Assembly: GCA_963575645.1 (NCBI GenBank)
Contig: OY754466.1
Span: forward strand, 17,028,001 to 17,092,000
Direction: 5' to 3'
Source of the DNA: Xanthostigma xanthostigma
Taxonomy: Eukaryota; Arthropoda; Insecta; Raphidioptera; Raphidiidae
DNA length: 64,000 nucleotides
This document shows positions 10,604 to 22,345 of the stretch, piece after piece (position 1 is the first letter of the stretch; each line of letters starts with the position of its first letter). The notes under the pieces were generated by a model. The model made no database searches, was not told where the DNA came from, and saw only the letters and a list, made by a program, of their open reading frames with translations. A program made the position numbers and the translations under genes.

Positions 10604-11212
10604 AAAATAGTTTTCTGACAAGGCCCCAAAAAGCTAGTTACAGCCCTGCTTAAATTAGAACTATAGTAGAAATTTTGATTGCAAGATTTGATCCAAACTG
10701 ACTGGCAAACATGCGTGAAGTTGAATAAAGCTTCGAAATCGACGAGATGTGCGCTTCGGCATCCCTTTTTTATAATAGCCGGTCTTGACCAGCCCTGTTT
10801 TCGAAACCTTGTCCGCAAGGTAAATCTATTTAAGTTGCAGTTTTCAAAATGCAACTGCGATTAACTATATTTTATACCTCATAGTTATATTATTTTTATT
10901 GTTTCATGGAATGATTCCAATATTCTCATAATTATACGGCATCATGCGATATTCTGCAAACGGCAGGTCTAGGCAATTTGCAGCAGTAATTTATTCGAAA
11001 AAAAAAAACTCCACAACTGCGAGTTACAGCAGAAAACAAACCATATTTTAAAGTAACTCGAAACAATGCAAAAGGAAAAACAAATGCCGTCATCATTTCT
11101 TTTTGTGTCCCAAAACGTCCTCGATTAATTGTGATCACAGAAAAAAAAAATATTGATCTCACTTCGCGATACGGCTCATAATATAGAAAAATGTAGAAAA
11201 TATTTGTAGTTT
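10604..11212. other. No recognisable feature
   Basis: Overlapping open frames on both strands (10525-10864) have no recognisable domains. Confidence 0.4.
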
Positions 11213-11345
11213 TTACCCACGACGGAACGGAGCAGGTATATGCGTTTAGCCTGAGAGATTGTTTGTTTGTTTGTTAGTTTGTGCACTCGAATGTCGTCAT
11301 TTATCTGGAAAACGGTTTGATCAATTCAGATTCAGATCAGTTAAG
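11213..11345 (+). repeat. Repeat family H, partial
   Basis: TTACCCACGACGGAACGGAG, TATGCGTT, a TTTG run, GTGCACTCGAATGTCG and GAAAACGGTTTGATCAATTC are shared almost base for base with 22051-22345. The downstream 11346-11813 holds nothing I can name. Confidence 0.6.
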
Positions 11346-11813
11346 ATTCTCAGAACACCCTAATTGATGGGACTCGAAAATTGACAGAAACCAAACGGAT
11401 ATATTGATTTAGTTTAGATGGTATTTCTGACGAACACAACAGAAAAAATGTCTTCCCCATTTCGCGAATAACAGTTCTGTTAATTTTATTTTTATGAACC
11501 CTTATTTTTGGAACGAGGTGCTCTAACCGTAATTATGTACATCAGACGAATGTGAGGTTAGGATATGCCTTGCTTGTCAAACTGTTGTATATGAGATAAC
11601 AATTAAATATACGATATTGATGAATATGCGGCTTTAACAATTATCTCGTCAGAAATGGAGTTGAATCGTTTAACCTCGGCCCTTGTCGGAGATCTTTTGT
11701 ATTGTTATAATCGGATGCGTCGGCTAAATAGCTTTTTAAACTACTAATTGCCAACGCGAACTTTTGACTCCACTTTATGCCTCTATCTGTCACGATTTGA
11801 TTTTTTTATTGAT

Positions 11814-14800
11814 ATCCCAACTAACAATTTTATATTTTATAATAGTTTCGAAAACGTTTTCGACAAAAAAATTATAAAACAACATTACTCTCAATAACGT
11901 TTTCAATGCGTTTATACGACAGCTATAAATGTAAAATTGGCACCATTTTATAAAATACTTGAGTCTCCGTTAATATTTTGTAAAGCCTTTTGTAACAATT
12001 ACAAAACAATTTTATAAACATTTCGGCAGGTCTTAGAAGAATTTAACAGCAACATTATAAATCAGTTTTATTAATGGTTTATAAAGTAACTAAACAACAG
12101 TTTTATAAAAGCTTTTTAGTTGTTTCAGGTAAACGTTATAAAGTAAAAACGCAACATGAAATCACTACAATAGAATAAAAATGTTTTTTAAATCTATTCT
12201 AAAAGTTGCAAGAAGCAATTTTGTATTAGACAGAAGGAAAATATAATAAATGTCGCCAAGTATTTACAAGAAGGAAACACGAAGCCATTTTAGTAATTTT
12301 ACTTCTACCTTCTACACTTTATATTGTTTAGAGGTATTGTTTGTGATGCTGAAACCAAAATTTTTGCTGCAAAGAAAAATTTATCGTGAAATATATAGCA
12401 TATTTCTAACAAAATTTAAACGCGCCCCGTATTTATTAACTTTTTAGGAAAAACTTTTAAATCATAAATAAATTAGCTTTGCCAATTTCACCATTTTCTG
12501 CGGAGAAATTTGCTCCAGTCTGTTCTTGGCATAATTATTTTGTACTTTTTACGTATTTACCGGCTGTAAGTATTAATATACATGCAATATTTAGTATTTT
12601 CAACTCAACCCATTTTGATGGTCCTGAATGTTGCCATTTTAAAATGGCGTTTTTCTATAAAATAATTTTGTACCAAAAGCAAGCATTTTAATGTAATTAA
12701 GCTTTTACGCAATCTTTATAAAACATTTAAAAAATATTTTGCTTTACCAGATGATATTGCGACACAGGGCCGGACTGCTTTTAAAGCAGTATTTTTTCTT
12801 AGGGAAGTGTGCCTATTTTAAAGATATAAAAAAATCTGTTGAGTTACCACAATATTTTCCTGGCAAGTAACATATGAATAAAAAATTAATATCAAATGTC
12901 ATGAAAACACTTTGCCATGACTAACTACTTTGCTTACATGAGGCGATGTGGCGGCTTGGCCGCCAATTGGGAGCGACAAATGACAGATGAAGAAACACTT
13001 CCATTTGACAGAAAACAGCCTAAAACTATTGAGATCATGGCAGGCTATAACTATAATACCCATGTACCAAATTTCAATTCAATCGGATCAAGAAATAAAA
13101 CACACAGAAAGACACACAGACATTTTTCTGGAAATGGTCTTAATAGTCTTAGAGGACGTTAAATCGGATATATCCGTCGTTATCTAATTGTTTTTTCCGC
13201 GTACGATCACAATTCCTTCCCTTCCATTAGTGGGGGCCGGAAAAGTAACAAAAAGAAACAAAAAAATTCATCTTTATTGAAGATATATAAACTACTTACT
13301 TTCCCATATACTTAACACCTAACTATATATTTTTTACAAGATAGGTACCTATAGTTTTTAAAGGTTATTTAAATATTATTGGCTCTAATATAAATTTTTA
13401 AGTATTACCTTTCCTTACGTCGCGCGTCACGATAACCATTCTGGTTAAAAGAAATCATGAAAAAGACAAAAATACTGTATATTTCTTGCCCAAAAGTCTA
13501 TGAAAGTAATAAAAAAGTGAATAGGTATTAGGTATAGATTAGAATAAATAGGTATTTTTGTTTGATTTAATTATTTTATCTACCTCAACCGGTGATTTTA
13601 AAAATTTTATTATTGCGTTGTGTTTCTATTTCATTAATGCAAATATGTTAGCAGATATAGGTGCTTAATATTAATTATAGCCTAGAATAAATAATTATTT
13701 TTCATTTAACCAAGAATAGCAAAGTAGATGATGTCTATAAACATCCTGTGGCCAATAACAATAACGAGATTCGCTAAGTACCTACCGATCCCAAACCTGC
13801 CCTAACAACAGATTTATACATAAATATATTTTTTACTATACAATACTGCATCAAACAAGAAAAACATTATACAAAGTACTTATATTAAAATACGGCCCTG
13901 TCAATTTGTCTGACCAGACTCCTCCGCCGCTCCCTGGAAACATCTGATTGTTGTTTACATGATCAAGAATACCTATATTGCTAGTTGGCAACATTTTTGC
14001 TAATAGACAACTTTTCGGCGACTCTTATAAAATAAGTGACTTACTCTTGCTATATTTTATCTATTTTATGATAAATCTGTTTCTATTTAGTGGTAAATGT
14101 AATACCGGCAAATATAAAACGAGTGACAGTGTTTTGCTGTTGTTTTTCCGTTTCTAATACACTAATGGTACTTGCATTAACAAATGTAAAAGTACTTTCG
14201 CATACTGATGTTGGATTTGAAGCATTATTGATAATGTTAGTGGATTCCACTGTTTTATCATTGCCAACATTAATGTTCTTATTACTACCTATCATATTTT
14301 TAAGCTTCTTCGAAAAGCACAACTTTTCTTAATTTTCTTCCACTGCCCTATATTAGACATTTTATTTGTTTATTATTACTTACGTTAGCCAAAACTGACA
14401 AAAACTATGTCACCTAACCTCTACGATAAACGTCAGCTGGCTTTTCCCAAATATACTTATTATGTAGTTAGCGACAGCAAATGTATATTCACGTGAACAA
14501 TTTAATTTTATAAGAAATTTGTTATTGTTTTCATATTGTAGTAAAAATATCGTACTATAAAATAGTTTTAAAGTGATCTCTCTAAAATCACAATTTACAT
14601 TTAAAAACAAAATTGTTTTCAAAGGCACTTCAATAAAACTATTTTTTTGAAGCCACAGGAAGGACTTTAAAATTATTTTAAAATATATTTATAAGGGAAA
14701 TAAAATGTTGCCGAAATGTTCTAAAAAACCCCTATAAAACAATTTAATTTTATAGTTTGATTCGTTATATAAGCTGTTCATAAAAGCATTTCTACGATAA

Positions 14801-15010
14801 TTTTGTGACTGTTTTATATCATATTTTATAACTGTATTATATAAACGTTTTGATGACAAATTTATAAAACACTTTAGCCGCCTACAACAGAATAGTGTTC
14901 ATTGCACGTCTAATATAATCAATTAGCAATTTGGAAGTAATAATAAAATACCAATAAAACAAAACAGTTGCAGAACCATCAAATTATAAAATAACTTTGC
15001 TGGTTGGGAT
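11814..15010. mobile_element. Candidate 3.2-kb DNA transposon (family J) with TTTATAAAAC subterminal repeats
   Basis: Possible termini are ATCCCAACTAACAA at the left and TTGCTGGTTGGGAT at the right, inverted with about 10 of 13 matches. Both ends (11830-12200 and 14690-15005) are crowded with the palindromic motif TTTATAAAAC or close variants. Related sequence (CGAAATGTT...TATAAAAC) recurs at 28560-28800. The interior has no recognisable transposase. A Ser/Thr/Asn-rich open frame on the minus strand (14083-14322) could be a coding relic. The target duplication is unclear, perhaps AT. The class is unknown, and two unrelated ends could be mimicking one element. Confidence 0.35.
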
Positions 15011-15258
15011 TTAACGTTAAAACAAATTTTTCTTGTCAAAACTAATGAGTCCCGTTTCCAGACGGCCTAAAACTTTTCGACGTTAAAAAAAGATGTGAAA
15101 ATAATGCACTTCGCATGGCTAATGAAACGGATCGTTTATGGTGGAAATGGAGGGATAGTTAAGCAACAGCTTATGCAAATTGGACCCTTATAATATTGCA
15201 CCTTGATTGAATACGTGTCAAGTCAAAAATGAATTGCAAGATTTGATCCTAAATAATA
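15011..15258. other. No recognisable feature
   Basis: Short unassigned spacer. Confidence 0.4.
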
Positions 15259-15266
15259 ATCTAGTC

Positions 15267-15594
15267 CAGGGGTCGGCAACCTGCGGCTCTTTTGATGTAA
15301 AGTTGCGGCTCCCCAGTTCCATACGCAAAAAATAATTATTTTATTATATAAACCCTTAAAAATCGTCCAATCGATCCATGATTGAACACTATGTCTATCT
15401 CTCAGCCATTTCCACTCGCGTCTCACCCGCACTACCCCCGTCACGACGTGTCGTCCTCGTATATATATATTATACCTATATATAAGCAAATATTATAATA
15501 CTGAAACGAAAATGTTTAGTGGCTCTTTAAAAACTGGGAAATTTTGTAAATTGTAACTTTTGGCTCTTCCGTCTCAAAAGGTGGCCGACCCCTG
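15267..15594. mobile_element. hAT MITE with Charlie/SPIN-like termini, 328 bp
   Basis: The left end is CAGGGGTCGGCAACCTGCGG and the right end GGTGGCCGACCCCTG. Flanking octamers ATCTAGTC and GTCTAGTC agree at seven of eight bases. The internal GCGGCTC/GGCTCTT motifs repeat near both ends. CAGGGGTCGGCAA ends are known from a hAT group found across vertebrates and invertebrates. Membership in that clade is inferred from the ends only. Confidence 0.8.
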
Positions 15595-15597
15595 GTC

Positions 15598-16181
15598 TAG
15601 TCTAATTCACATATCCATTTTTGATGAATTCCAGCCTCCTTCACCGAAAATTATGATCATATGGTGTCATTCGATTTGGAATGATCTCGAGAAACTTTTT
15701 GAAAAAATTAAAGTGGGGACGAAAAAATTGAATAAGTTATAAACATTTTAGTAAAAAAAAGAAAGGTTTGGTTTTTTTGCGAATTTCTCATAAACTATTG
15801 CAGTTATCTGAAATCACAAAAAAGGCTCTGAAAGAGTAAGCAATTTCCTACAAATATTTCTAATTTTAATTTGGGGGTAAAAATAAGCCTAATAAAAACT
15901 GTTTTTCTATTTCTTATACGACAAGCTAAAAGACACGAAAATATTTTAAAAATCATATAAAAAATAGAAAAAATAAGTTTAGCCCTATTTTCACCTCTAA
16001 ATTAAAATTAGAAATATTGATGGTAGATTTCCGGGAGATAGAACTTTTTTGTAGGAAATTTCCTGCTTTTTTAGAATCTCTTTTTGTGATTTCAGTTTTT
16101 GACATATTCTGAATCGAATGACACCGTGATTATAATTTTCAGAGAACTGGAATTCATCAAAAAGGAATATGTGAACTAGAA
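15598..16181. mobile_element. Fold-back element K, about 580 bp
   Basis: The left arm (TCTAATTCACATATCC..., TTTTGATGAATTCCAG, GAAAATTATGATCA, GTGTCATTCGATT) is mirrored by 16095-16180 with scattered differences over roughly 85 bp. The hAT MITE at 15267 has landed at its left boundary, CTAGTC. There is no coding capacity. Confidence 0.7.
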
Positions 16182-17214
16182 TATAAGTAATAATTAACAA
16201 GTTGAATGACTGAAACTAAATCTATGCTTATACCAAATACGATAAACCGACTAGTTTTATTAACAGTTGATTTTTTATAACATTTTGCCAACACGATAAC
16301 TTCGTTTAGTAATCGAATAAATCATTTAGATTTTTAATGCAATGTCAGAGCAGCGCGAATACAAATCAGTGTACAAATTACAAATGGAGGAAGAGCCATT
16401 AAACACTCATTTGTTTTCGGCCCGGCCTATTACAAATCGGTTTCGACCGTTTGTCTATTATTTATATAAATACAATAATAATTTATGCATGCGAAAAATA
16501 ATTGATGCGAATAAATATCTATTATATTAAATATCCACATAATATTATATACATTATAAGAGACGGTCATCAACGGCTATCAAAACAAGCATTGGGGTTA
16601 TCACGCAAAAAGAGATTTGTGTAATAGTTTGTAAATATTACGAAATAATAACTTCCGTAAACACACCGTCGTTACTATTTTTTTAATTATAGGAAAAAGT
16701 CTTCTAAGTCTCCTAACACGGGATACTGTTCTTTAATGTAGATTCATCGGGAATAATGAATCTCTTCAAAAGGAGTGAAACATTTGGTTGGAAAACACGG
16801 AATACTACTAAACAAGTTTTAATCCATATCCTGATCTGATGTCTCTAATAAGGTCAGGGAAAAGTGTAACGAGAAAAAACGCTTGATGTTTTACGGTTAC
16901 TTTTACAGAGAATAATCTCAACAATACTACCTATACCAGAAATAAAGTCAGTTTGTTAGCTAATAATATGCCAAATTTAAAAAGTCAATTAATGTATTGC
17001 TACAGGCAAGGTGGCAAATTCTCAAAAATTGTGTGTACATTTTCAATTGTAATTCAACCGTTTTTGTCTAAAAATATACTGATTTTATTTATTTTTTTTT
17101 TTTGTAGGCGTTTTGCATTTTGGTCTGCTTATTTATGAGCTCATGGAAGATTATTTGATTTGGATTCATATAAATAACAATCTTCGCTTTGAAAGGGCCG
17201 TAAATTTAGTTTTT
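16182..17214. other. No recognisable feature
   Basis: Open frames at 16342 and 16953 lack recognisable domains. Confidence 0.45.
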
Positions 17215-17446
17215 ATGTTTATAAGTTTATAAGTTGGGATGTAGGAGATAATCTGTGAAACTACTCATCCGATTTCAAAAATTTTTTCACCATATATTTA
17301 CAATGGACGTTCAGAATGGACATATTATATTATCGCGTTAAAATAAAAGCGCTTTTCGTGGAGACCAATTTTACAACGTAAGTCGACGAAAAAACGGTGG
17401 AAATTTACAAATTCGGGCGAAGTCGAACCGGGTCGCTGTTCGCTAG
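17215..17446 (+). mobile_element. Helitron non-autonomous copy, 3' end intact
   Basis: It shares its length with the minus-strand copy at 60447-60651: ACTACTCATCCGATTT, TATTATCGCGTTAA, AGCGCTTTTCGTGGAGAC, CGACGAAAAAACGGTGG. It ends ATTCGGGCGAAGTCGAACCG...CGCTAG|T, i.e. a decayed hairpin region then CTRR followed by target T. The 5' end is eroded. Confidence 0.7.
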
Positions 17447-17696
17447 TCATACAGCAAACAATAATGAAAGTGACACTTTATAGGATTAGCACCGTACAAG
17501 TTCCATTTTATCTCATAGTTTTCGCAAATTTATTTTTTGCGGTTTACATAATATTATGTTACTGCTATCGCAGATTCATTTTCAACAATTTGTTAAGTTT
17601 TCTTTGGGCCCAAAGTATCATTAAACCAGACCCGGACCGGACATTTGGGCCCAGCTGATTTATGTCCGGTGGGCTGGTTTGAACTCGCCTTCGATA
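17447..17696. other. No recognisable feature
   Basis: Contains GC-rich fragments (GGGCCCAAAG, GGACCGGACATTTGGGCCC) that may be a split older repeat, since similar sequence resumes after the MITE near 18070. Confidence 0.35.
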
Positions 17697-17698
17697 TA

Positions 17699-18032
17699 CA
17701 GTAGAACTTCAAGGAAGGCGCCAAAATATTCTAGTTATAAAGTTTTCGACTCATGAAGGATTTCGACTTACGCGGATTTTGTAAAGAAATATTCGACTCG
17801 TAGAGTTAAAATTCATTCTAAGTTATAATTTTGAGTTAGAGAATATCGCTATGTTCGAGATACAGAGGTCCAATTTATTTTTTCGAGTTATAGAGTGAAA
17901 ATATATACCGAAATGGCTTGCGGGGACTCACTGATTTCGATTTTGAATAATGAAGGTTTTGGGGCTTGAAAGGAAAGAAACAAAACATTTTTTTCGAATT
18001 TTGGAGGTTTTCGACTTAAAAAGATTCTACTG
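17699..18032. mobile_element. pogo/Tigger-like MITE, 334 bp
   Basis: The termini CAGTAGAACTT and AAGATTCTACTG are inverted repeats flanked by TA on both sides. This is the structure of Tc1/mariner-type elements, and CAGTAGAAC is typical of the pogo/Tigger branch. The subterminal TTTTCGACT motif occurs near both ends. No transposase is left. Confidence 0.8.
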
Positions 18033-18486
18033 TATTTTAATATTGCAATAGCTGCGTAGGTGACATGGCAGACCGGTCCATGCCCTAAAGTTACGGGCCG
18101 ATTTTATTAACCAGCCCGATCCTGCTTTAAACTATAAATAGCGTGCCGCGAATTCTTAGGAATACAGTGTCGGAATTCTTGTGTACTACCTACACTTTTT
18201 TCGTCGCAAATTCCTTTCAATTTGATTCACGCTTGAAATATTAATATTCAAACATCGGTAATGGATATTAAATAAAAGATCCAAAGTTTTAAGAAATGTT
18301 GCGTGTTTATTAAAAATTATCCCACGAAAAAATATTATTATCGTTATTATTATTATACTTGGAACATGATGTAACACTAATTTTGTTGAAATGAATAATT
18401 GCTTACCAAAAACAAGGCGTATTATTTCTGTGGTCGATAATCAAAACAGCTTATGCTGATCTTTTTTCTAAACTTTTTTAACTAAA
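18033..18486. other. No recognisable feature
   Basis: Unassigned apart from the GC-rich fragments near 18070-18120 mentioned for the preceding spacer. Confidence 0.35.
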
Positions 18487-18757
18487 TCTATTAATATATA
18501 AAGCTGTAGTTTGTTTGTTTGTTTGTTTGATTGAACGCGCTAATCTCAGAAACTACTGGTTCGAATTGAAAATGTTTTTGTTGTTGGATAGCCCATTTAT
18601 CGAGAAAGGCTATATGCTATATAATATCACGCAACGACCAGTAGGGGCGGAGCATTCATGAAAAATGTTGCAAAATATATCTCAAAATTTGTCCGTCATA
18701 CTTCTATTCAGGTAAAATGCCCTAACTAAATATTTCAATATTAGTGTCGTACATTCA
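18487..18757 (+). repeat. Family A (Helitron-like) copy
   Basis: It starts A|TCTATTAATATATAAAGC and continues through the TTTG run, GCGCTAATCTCAGAAACTAC, ATAGCCCATTTATCGAG and GGGGCGGAGCATTCATG. Similarity with the 52805 copy extends to TATTAGTGTCGTACATTC and then stops a few bases before the tRNA-like gene at 18761. Confidence 0.65.
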
Positions 18758-18760
18758 CAA

Positions 18761-18833
18761 GCCCGGCTAGCTCAGTCGGTAAAGCATGCGACTCTTAATC
18801 TCAGGGTCCTGGGTTCGAACCCCACGTTGTGCG
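18761..18833 (+). tRNA. tRNA-Lys (CTT) gene or recent pseudogene
   Basis: A 73-nt sequence starting GCCCGGCTAGCTCAGTCGGT, with anticodon loop CTCTTAA (anticodon CTT), T-loop TTCGAAC and discriminator G. It is collinear with animal tRNA-Lys-CTT. Three stem mismatches are visible: C3-T70 in the acceptor stem, C29-T41 in the anticodon stem and C49-C65 in the T stem. Pol III boxes A and B are present, and a T run follows at about 18840. The mismatches argue for a pseudogene, but the isotype is clear. It abuts the end of a family A repeat. Confidence 0.75.
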
Positions 18834-18912
18834 AATATATTTTTATTTTTTTTATTTTCTAAGGCTTACATTTAAATTTATTTTTGATTTTATTTACGAC
18901 TAAATAGAATAC

Positions 18913-19232
18913 TAAGCCGTTATGAAAAGTATACCATTATTGTATAAAAAACACCGTTATAGCACATATTTCTTCTGCGCATGCGCCGATTTTTCCCAAA
19001 AACAATAGGGCTCTTCATATTTGCATACCAAACATCCTCACAAAATTTTGTTTCAATCCGCTCATCAGTTTGACCTGTATCATGCTCACAGACTAACAGA
19101 CGCACAGAGTTTTTCTAAAAATGTGTTTTTTTGGATTTGGGGGACCTCAAAACGAAAAGATATTGTAAATTTTTGAAAAGTGATTTTTGACCTAAACTAA
19201 TACCATTCCCCCACTTGTGGGTTGGAATGGTA
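18913..19232 (-). repeat. Repeat family R, 320 bp, with terminal hairpin
   Basis: It is the reverse complement of 45498-45810 along its whole length (GCGCATGCGCCGATTT, AACAATAGGGCTCTTCATAT, GACCTGTATCATGCTCAC). The terminus forms a hairpin in both copies: CCATTCC...GGAATGG here and ACCATTCC...GGAATGGT at 45498. Confidence 0.65.
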
Positions 19233-19664
19233 AAACCCACATACGCGATTTTATTATTTTGGTCATAGATTTACAATACGGGCATCGTGGATACTTATAA
19301 CATATAAACATCAAGTTCATAAGAAAATATGCTAATTATCGTTTGATTTGTGGTCATTCCGTACACTTCTTCACTGCGGCGTTATATTATGTTGGGTTCT
19401 TAGCACAGCGAGGCCGTTTTTTTCTTGATAACAATGTTATTATTAATAACTAATAAATAATTAATTCTCTAAACAAGGTGATTTAATAACTCACCGACAT
19501 ACTTCGACAGATGAATGAATAAATTATTGAAATAAGTGAAATGGTACACGATGATGTTCATACTTAGAGAGGGTACATATAAGTGTGGATCGCTGATTGG
19601 TTGCCGCCATTAAAAATGACTTCCGGTTTTGTATCCGTTGCCATGTAGGTATGTCAGCGTTTCC
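19233..19664. other. No recognisable feature
   Basis: Nothing supported. Confidence 0.4.
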
Positions 19665-19985
19665 AATGGGAAAAAAATCACCCCTTTCGTAGGTGAGTAT
19701 TGGCCGGTGGAGGGGTTGATAGGGGTCGGACGCGATATCCAGCTCCACCACCGTGCGTAGCATCCTCTAAAACGGGAACAGAACATGTATTTGCCGCTGA
19801 TAATGGAAAAAAAATCACCCCTTTCGGGGGTGAGTATTGGTCGGTGGAGGGGTTGATAGGGGTCGGACGCGATATCTAGCTCCACCACCGTGCTCAGCAT
19901 CCTCTAAAACGGGAAGAGAGAACATATGTATTCGCTGCTGATAATGGGGGAAAAAATTCACCCCTTTCGGGTAAAGTACTTCTTT
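19665..19985. repeat. Tandem array, about 140-bp unit, two and a fraction copies
   Basis: Units share AAAAAATCACCCCTTTCG, GGTGGAGGGGTTGATAGGGG, TCGGACGCGATATC and CAGCTCCACCACCGTGC. The CACCCC landmark occurs with spacings of 137 and 143 bp. GC content is well above the surroundings. Minus-strand open frames (19524-20109) share LxTVVELDIASDPYQPLHRP because of the duplication; no protein family is recognised. Confidence 0.75.
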
Positions 19986-20779
19986 CTGCAGGGAAACCTA
20001 GTAAATCGCGTTTAAACCCTCTCGTGGGTGGTTTTTGGCCGGTTTGAGAAATGAGAAATTCTGACGCCGCTATCGTGTTAGTTTCATTCCGGCTCAAAAT
20101 ATTTACCATTTTCGCATTTTTTCCGACTCACACACGCCACTAATCGGTTTTCGGTTAATTGGCTTCTCTATCTATACTCTTTCTAATACAGTTTTAAATG
20201 AGCTTCCATCTGTCAGTTTGTCAGTGAACTAATAAATAACTGTGTGTACTCGAAAGAATCTTTCATGTCGAATTGTTGATCATTTTTCTCTATCTTTTTA
20301 TTACTCTATATTAAACTTAAAACTATGTTAGACAATTTTCTAGGAAGAAGAAAAAACAAATTGAAGGTTTGTTTCGTTATTCTGCTTTGCTCGGATTAAA
20401 ACCGGTCATTAACGCGAGTAAAGCCAAGCTATTATAAAAGTTTGATCATGTATATTTTTATGTACATTTATATTGCAGCATAATTAATACAGAATCTTTA
20501 AACGCCAGGAGGTCTGACAGAGTTCTATTTATATATAACTTATTAATACGGTGAATGCCTGGCATTTGTGTTTTTATTTTTGTGTTTATAGGTTTCTTGC
20601 AATCAGCTTGCACAGAAAAGGACGCATCGGTTCTTCCCGTTTTATTTTTGTTTTTTTATAGATCAAAATGTCCGTTTAATTGAGATGTCGGTACTCGGTT
20701 TTATGTTCTATCTCGAACAGAAAACACCAGAAGTCGCCCAATAAATTGTTTGATTTACTACCGATGGCGATTATTGTAG
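19986..20779. other. No recognisable feature
   Basis: Nothing supported. Confidence 0.4.
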
Positions 20780-20832
20780 TCATGGGAACGACATTTTTAA
20801 ACAACAACGCCGTTTAAAAAAGTCGTTCTCAT
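20780..20832. repeat. 22-bp inverted repeat
   Basis: CATGGGAACGACATTTTTAA (20781) and its near complement at 20811-20832 (two mismatches) bracket AACAACGCC. Confidence 0.6.
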
Positions 20833-21132
20833 GGCTCCTCTATTACAAGTTCTCATCTCCCAAATTCTAACCAAAGAGGTTGTAAAAGTAAAACTTGAAT
20901 TTTCAATTTATTATTAAAAATAACCTTTGTTGTTGGTGACCCAAAAAAAAAATATCATTTCGATATTTTCGTAATGTCGTCGTACTATATGGAGTTGTTG
21001 AAGGGCAATGAAATATCTCAAGTTGAAGGTTGGATTTTCTTCCTGTGGTGATTCGTTTACGCACGTATATAATCTTTAAACTGTGGAATAAATGCCAGTA
21101 GAAACAATCTTCGTCTCGTGGTAGGCCTCTTG

Positions 21133-21297
21133 ACAGAATATTGTGCCCCGAAAGGACACCTCCAAAGAATCGGACTGTTTAACGGAGGCTTAAAGTGCAG
21201 ACAGAGCAATAAGAAGACGGAAACAGCGGATCATAAATCTGTGTCAATGCGAGGCTTTGGATCGTAGAAGACAGATAATTAATTTATGGACAATGTA
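21133..21297 (+). pseudogene. Non-LTR retrotransposon C-terminal fragment
   Basis: Translation gives TEYCAPKGHLQRIGLF, then LKCRQSNKKTETADH and, after a +1 frameshift, NLCQCEALDRRRQI. The spacing H-L-x-x-I-G-L...C-R...E-T-A-x-H-x-L-C-x-C-x-x-L is the zinc-knuckle-like tail found at the end of the ORF2 of many insect LINEs. The second cysteine of the C-x-x-C pair is Ser. There is one frameshift, no upstream reverse transcriptase, and a probable 3' UTR to about 21450. It is a dead 5'-truncated copy. Confidence 0.7.
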
Positions 21298-22050
21298 GAA
21301 TGAGTCCAGAAGATGATATCAATCACCCAGTCTACGAACTGCACAAGCTAATGCAAGGAACGAAGATACTGGATCGAGTGATATGAGATTGGAAGCCCTA
21401 TAGAGGCTGCGGTATTCCCGGTGGCAAGCCGACTCCCGTTAATTTAAAATAAAAGTTTTGATACTTTTTTTAGTAAACGGATGTGTTCGTTGGTCTCTTC
21501 TTTTTGAAGATTTCCATCAAAACGATGGGCGTACAATCTACATCTATTTAAACCTCGCATCTCGTCATTATGATGGAAATATTTTAGAAGAAACCAACTA
21601 ACACATCAATTTTAATTTCGTTTTGACTTCAATTCGTATATAAAACTCCAAGGGATGGTTGAAAGTAAAAATCTAAAATATTCGTGGGATTTTTGGTGCG
21701 CACATCCTGCTTCTCACATCTGGCAACACTGGTGGGATAATGAACCTGTGCAGTTCATTTAATCTAACCTGTTTCTATTCTATTAGGAATAGTTTCACGA
21801 ATTCCCCTTTGATCTGATTTCATTCACGTGTATCGGCATCCCCACAATGAATACAAAACAAAAAGCAACACATGCCCATGTAGAGAGAGGTATGCAGCAC
21901 AATCATGTTGATGCACGGAGCATAAGTGCACGTCTTGGTCAAGGAATGTTCCTAGACGCAACGTCCCCAGATGGCGAGGCAAACGTCTCCATAATGTGCT
22001 CGGCTTTGAAGATTAGCAAAACTGATGTTTATTGCGTTACACTTCATTTT
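21298..22050. other. LINE 3' region, then unassigned sequence
   Basis: The first 150 bp probably belong to the LINE 3' UTR. The rest shows no supported feature; an open frame at 21847-22140 has no domain. Confidence 0.4.
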
Positions 22051-22345
22051 TATTACCCACGACGGAACGGAGAAGGTATATGCGTTCAGGGAGAGATATT
22101 GTTTGTTTGTGTGTGCACTCGAATGTCGCCGTTATCTTGAAAACGGTTTGATCAATTCAGATGCGGTTTTCTGTAAAGGGTTTGTAATTCATCTGCGATG
22201 GTTTTTAGTGCAAGAAATCACTAAAAAGTTTTATATAAAATTAAAAAAAAAATTAAAAATATTTAAAAAACCCACGATGGATACAAACGTTGTAATTGAA
22301 AAAGGATTAAATAAAATGTTATCCTCCGTTTTTGTTTTTCGTCGG
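22051..22345 (+). repeat. Repeat family H copy
   Basis: It shares TTACCCACGACGGAACGGAG through GGTTTGATCAATTCAGAT with 11213. It also shares AAAAAACCCACGATGGAT...GTTGTAATTGAAAAAGGATT with 61456-61535. The 61456 copy ends in a Helitron-like CTAG|T, so the family is probably Helitron-derived. Confidence 0.6.

Noticed and set aside
12917-13162. ORF ending in HTHRKTHRHFSGN
   Set aside because: The ACACAGAAAGACACACAGAC stretch is typical of repeat 3' regions, not protein.
19524-20109. Three minus-strand ORFs with shared LDIASDPYQPLHRP
   Set aside because: Produced by the tandem array; no family recognised.
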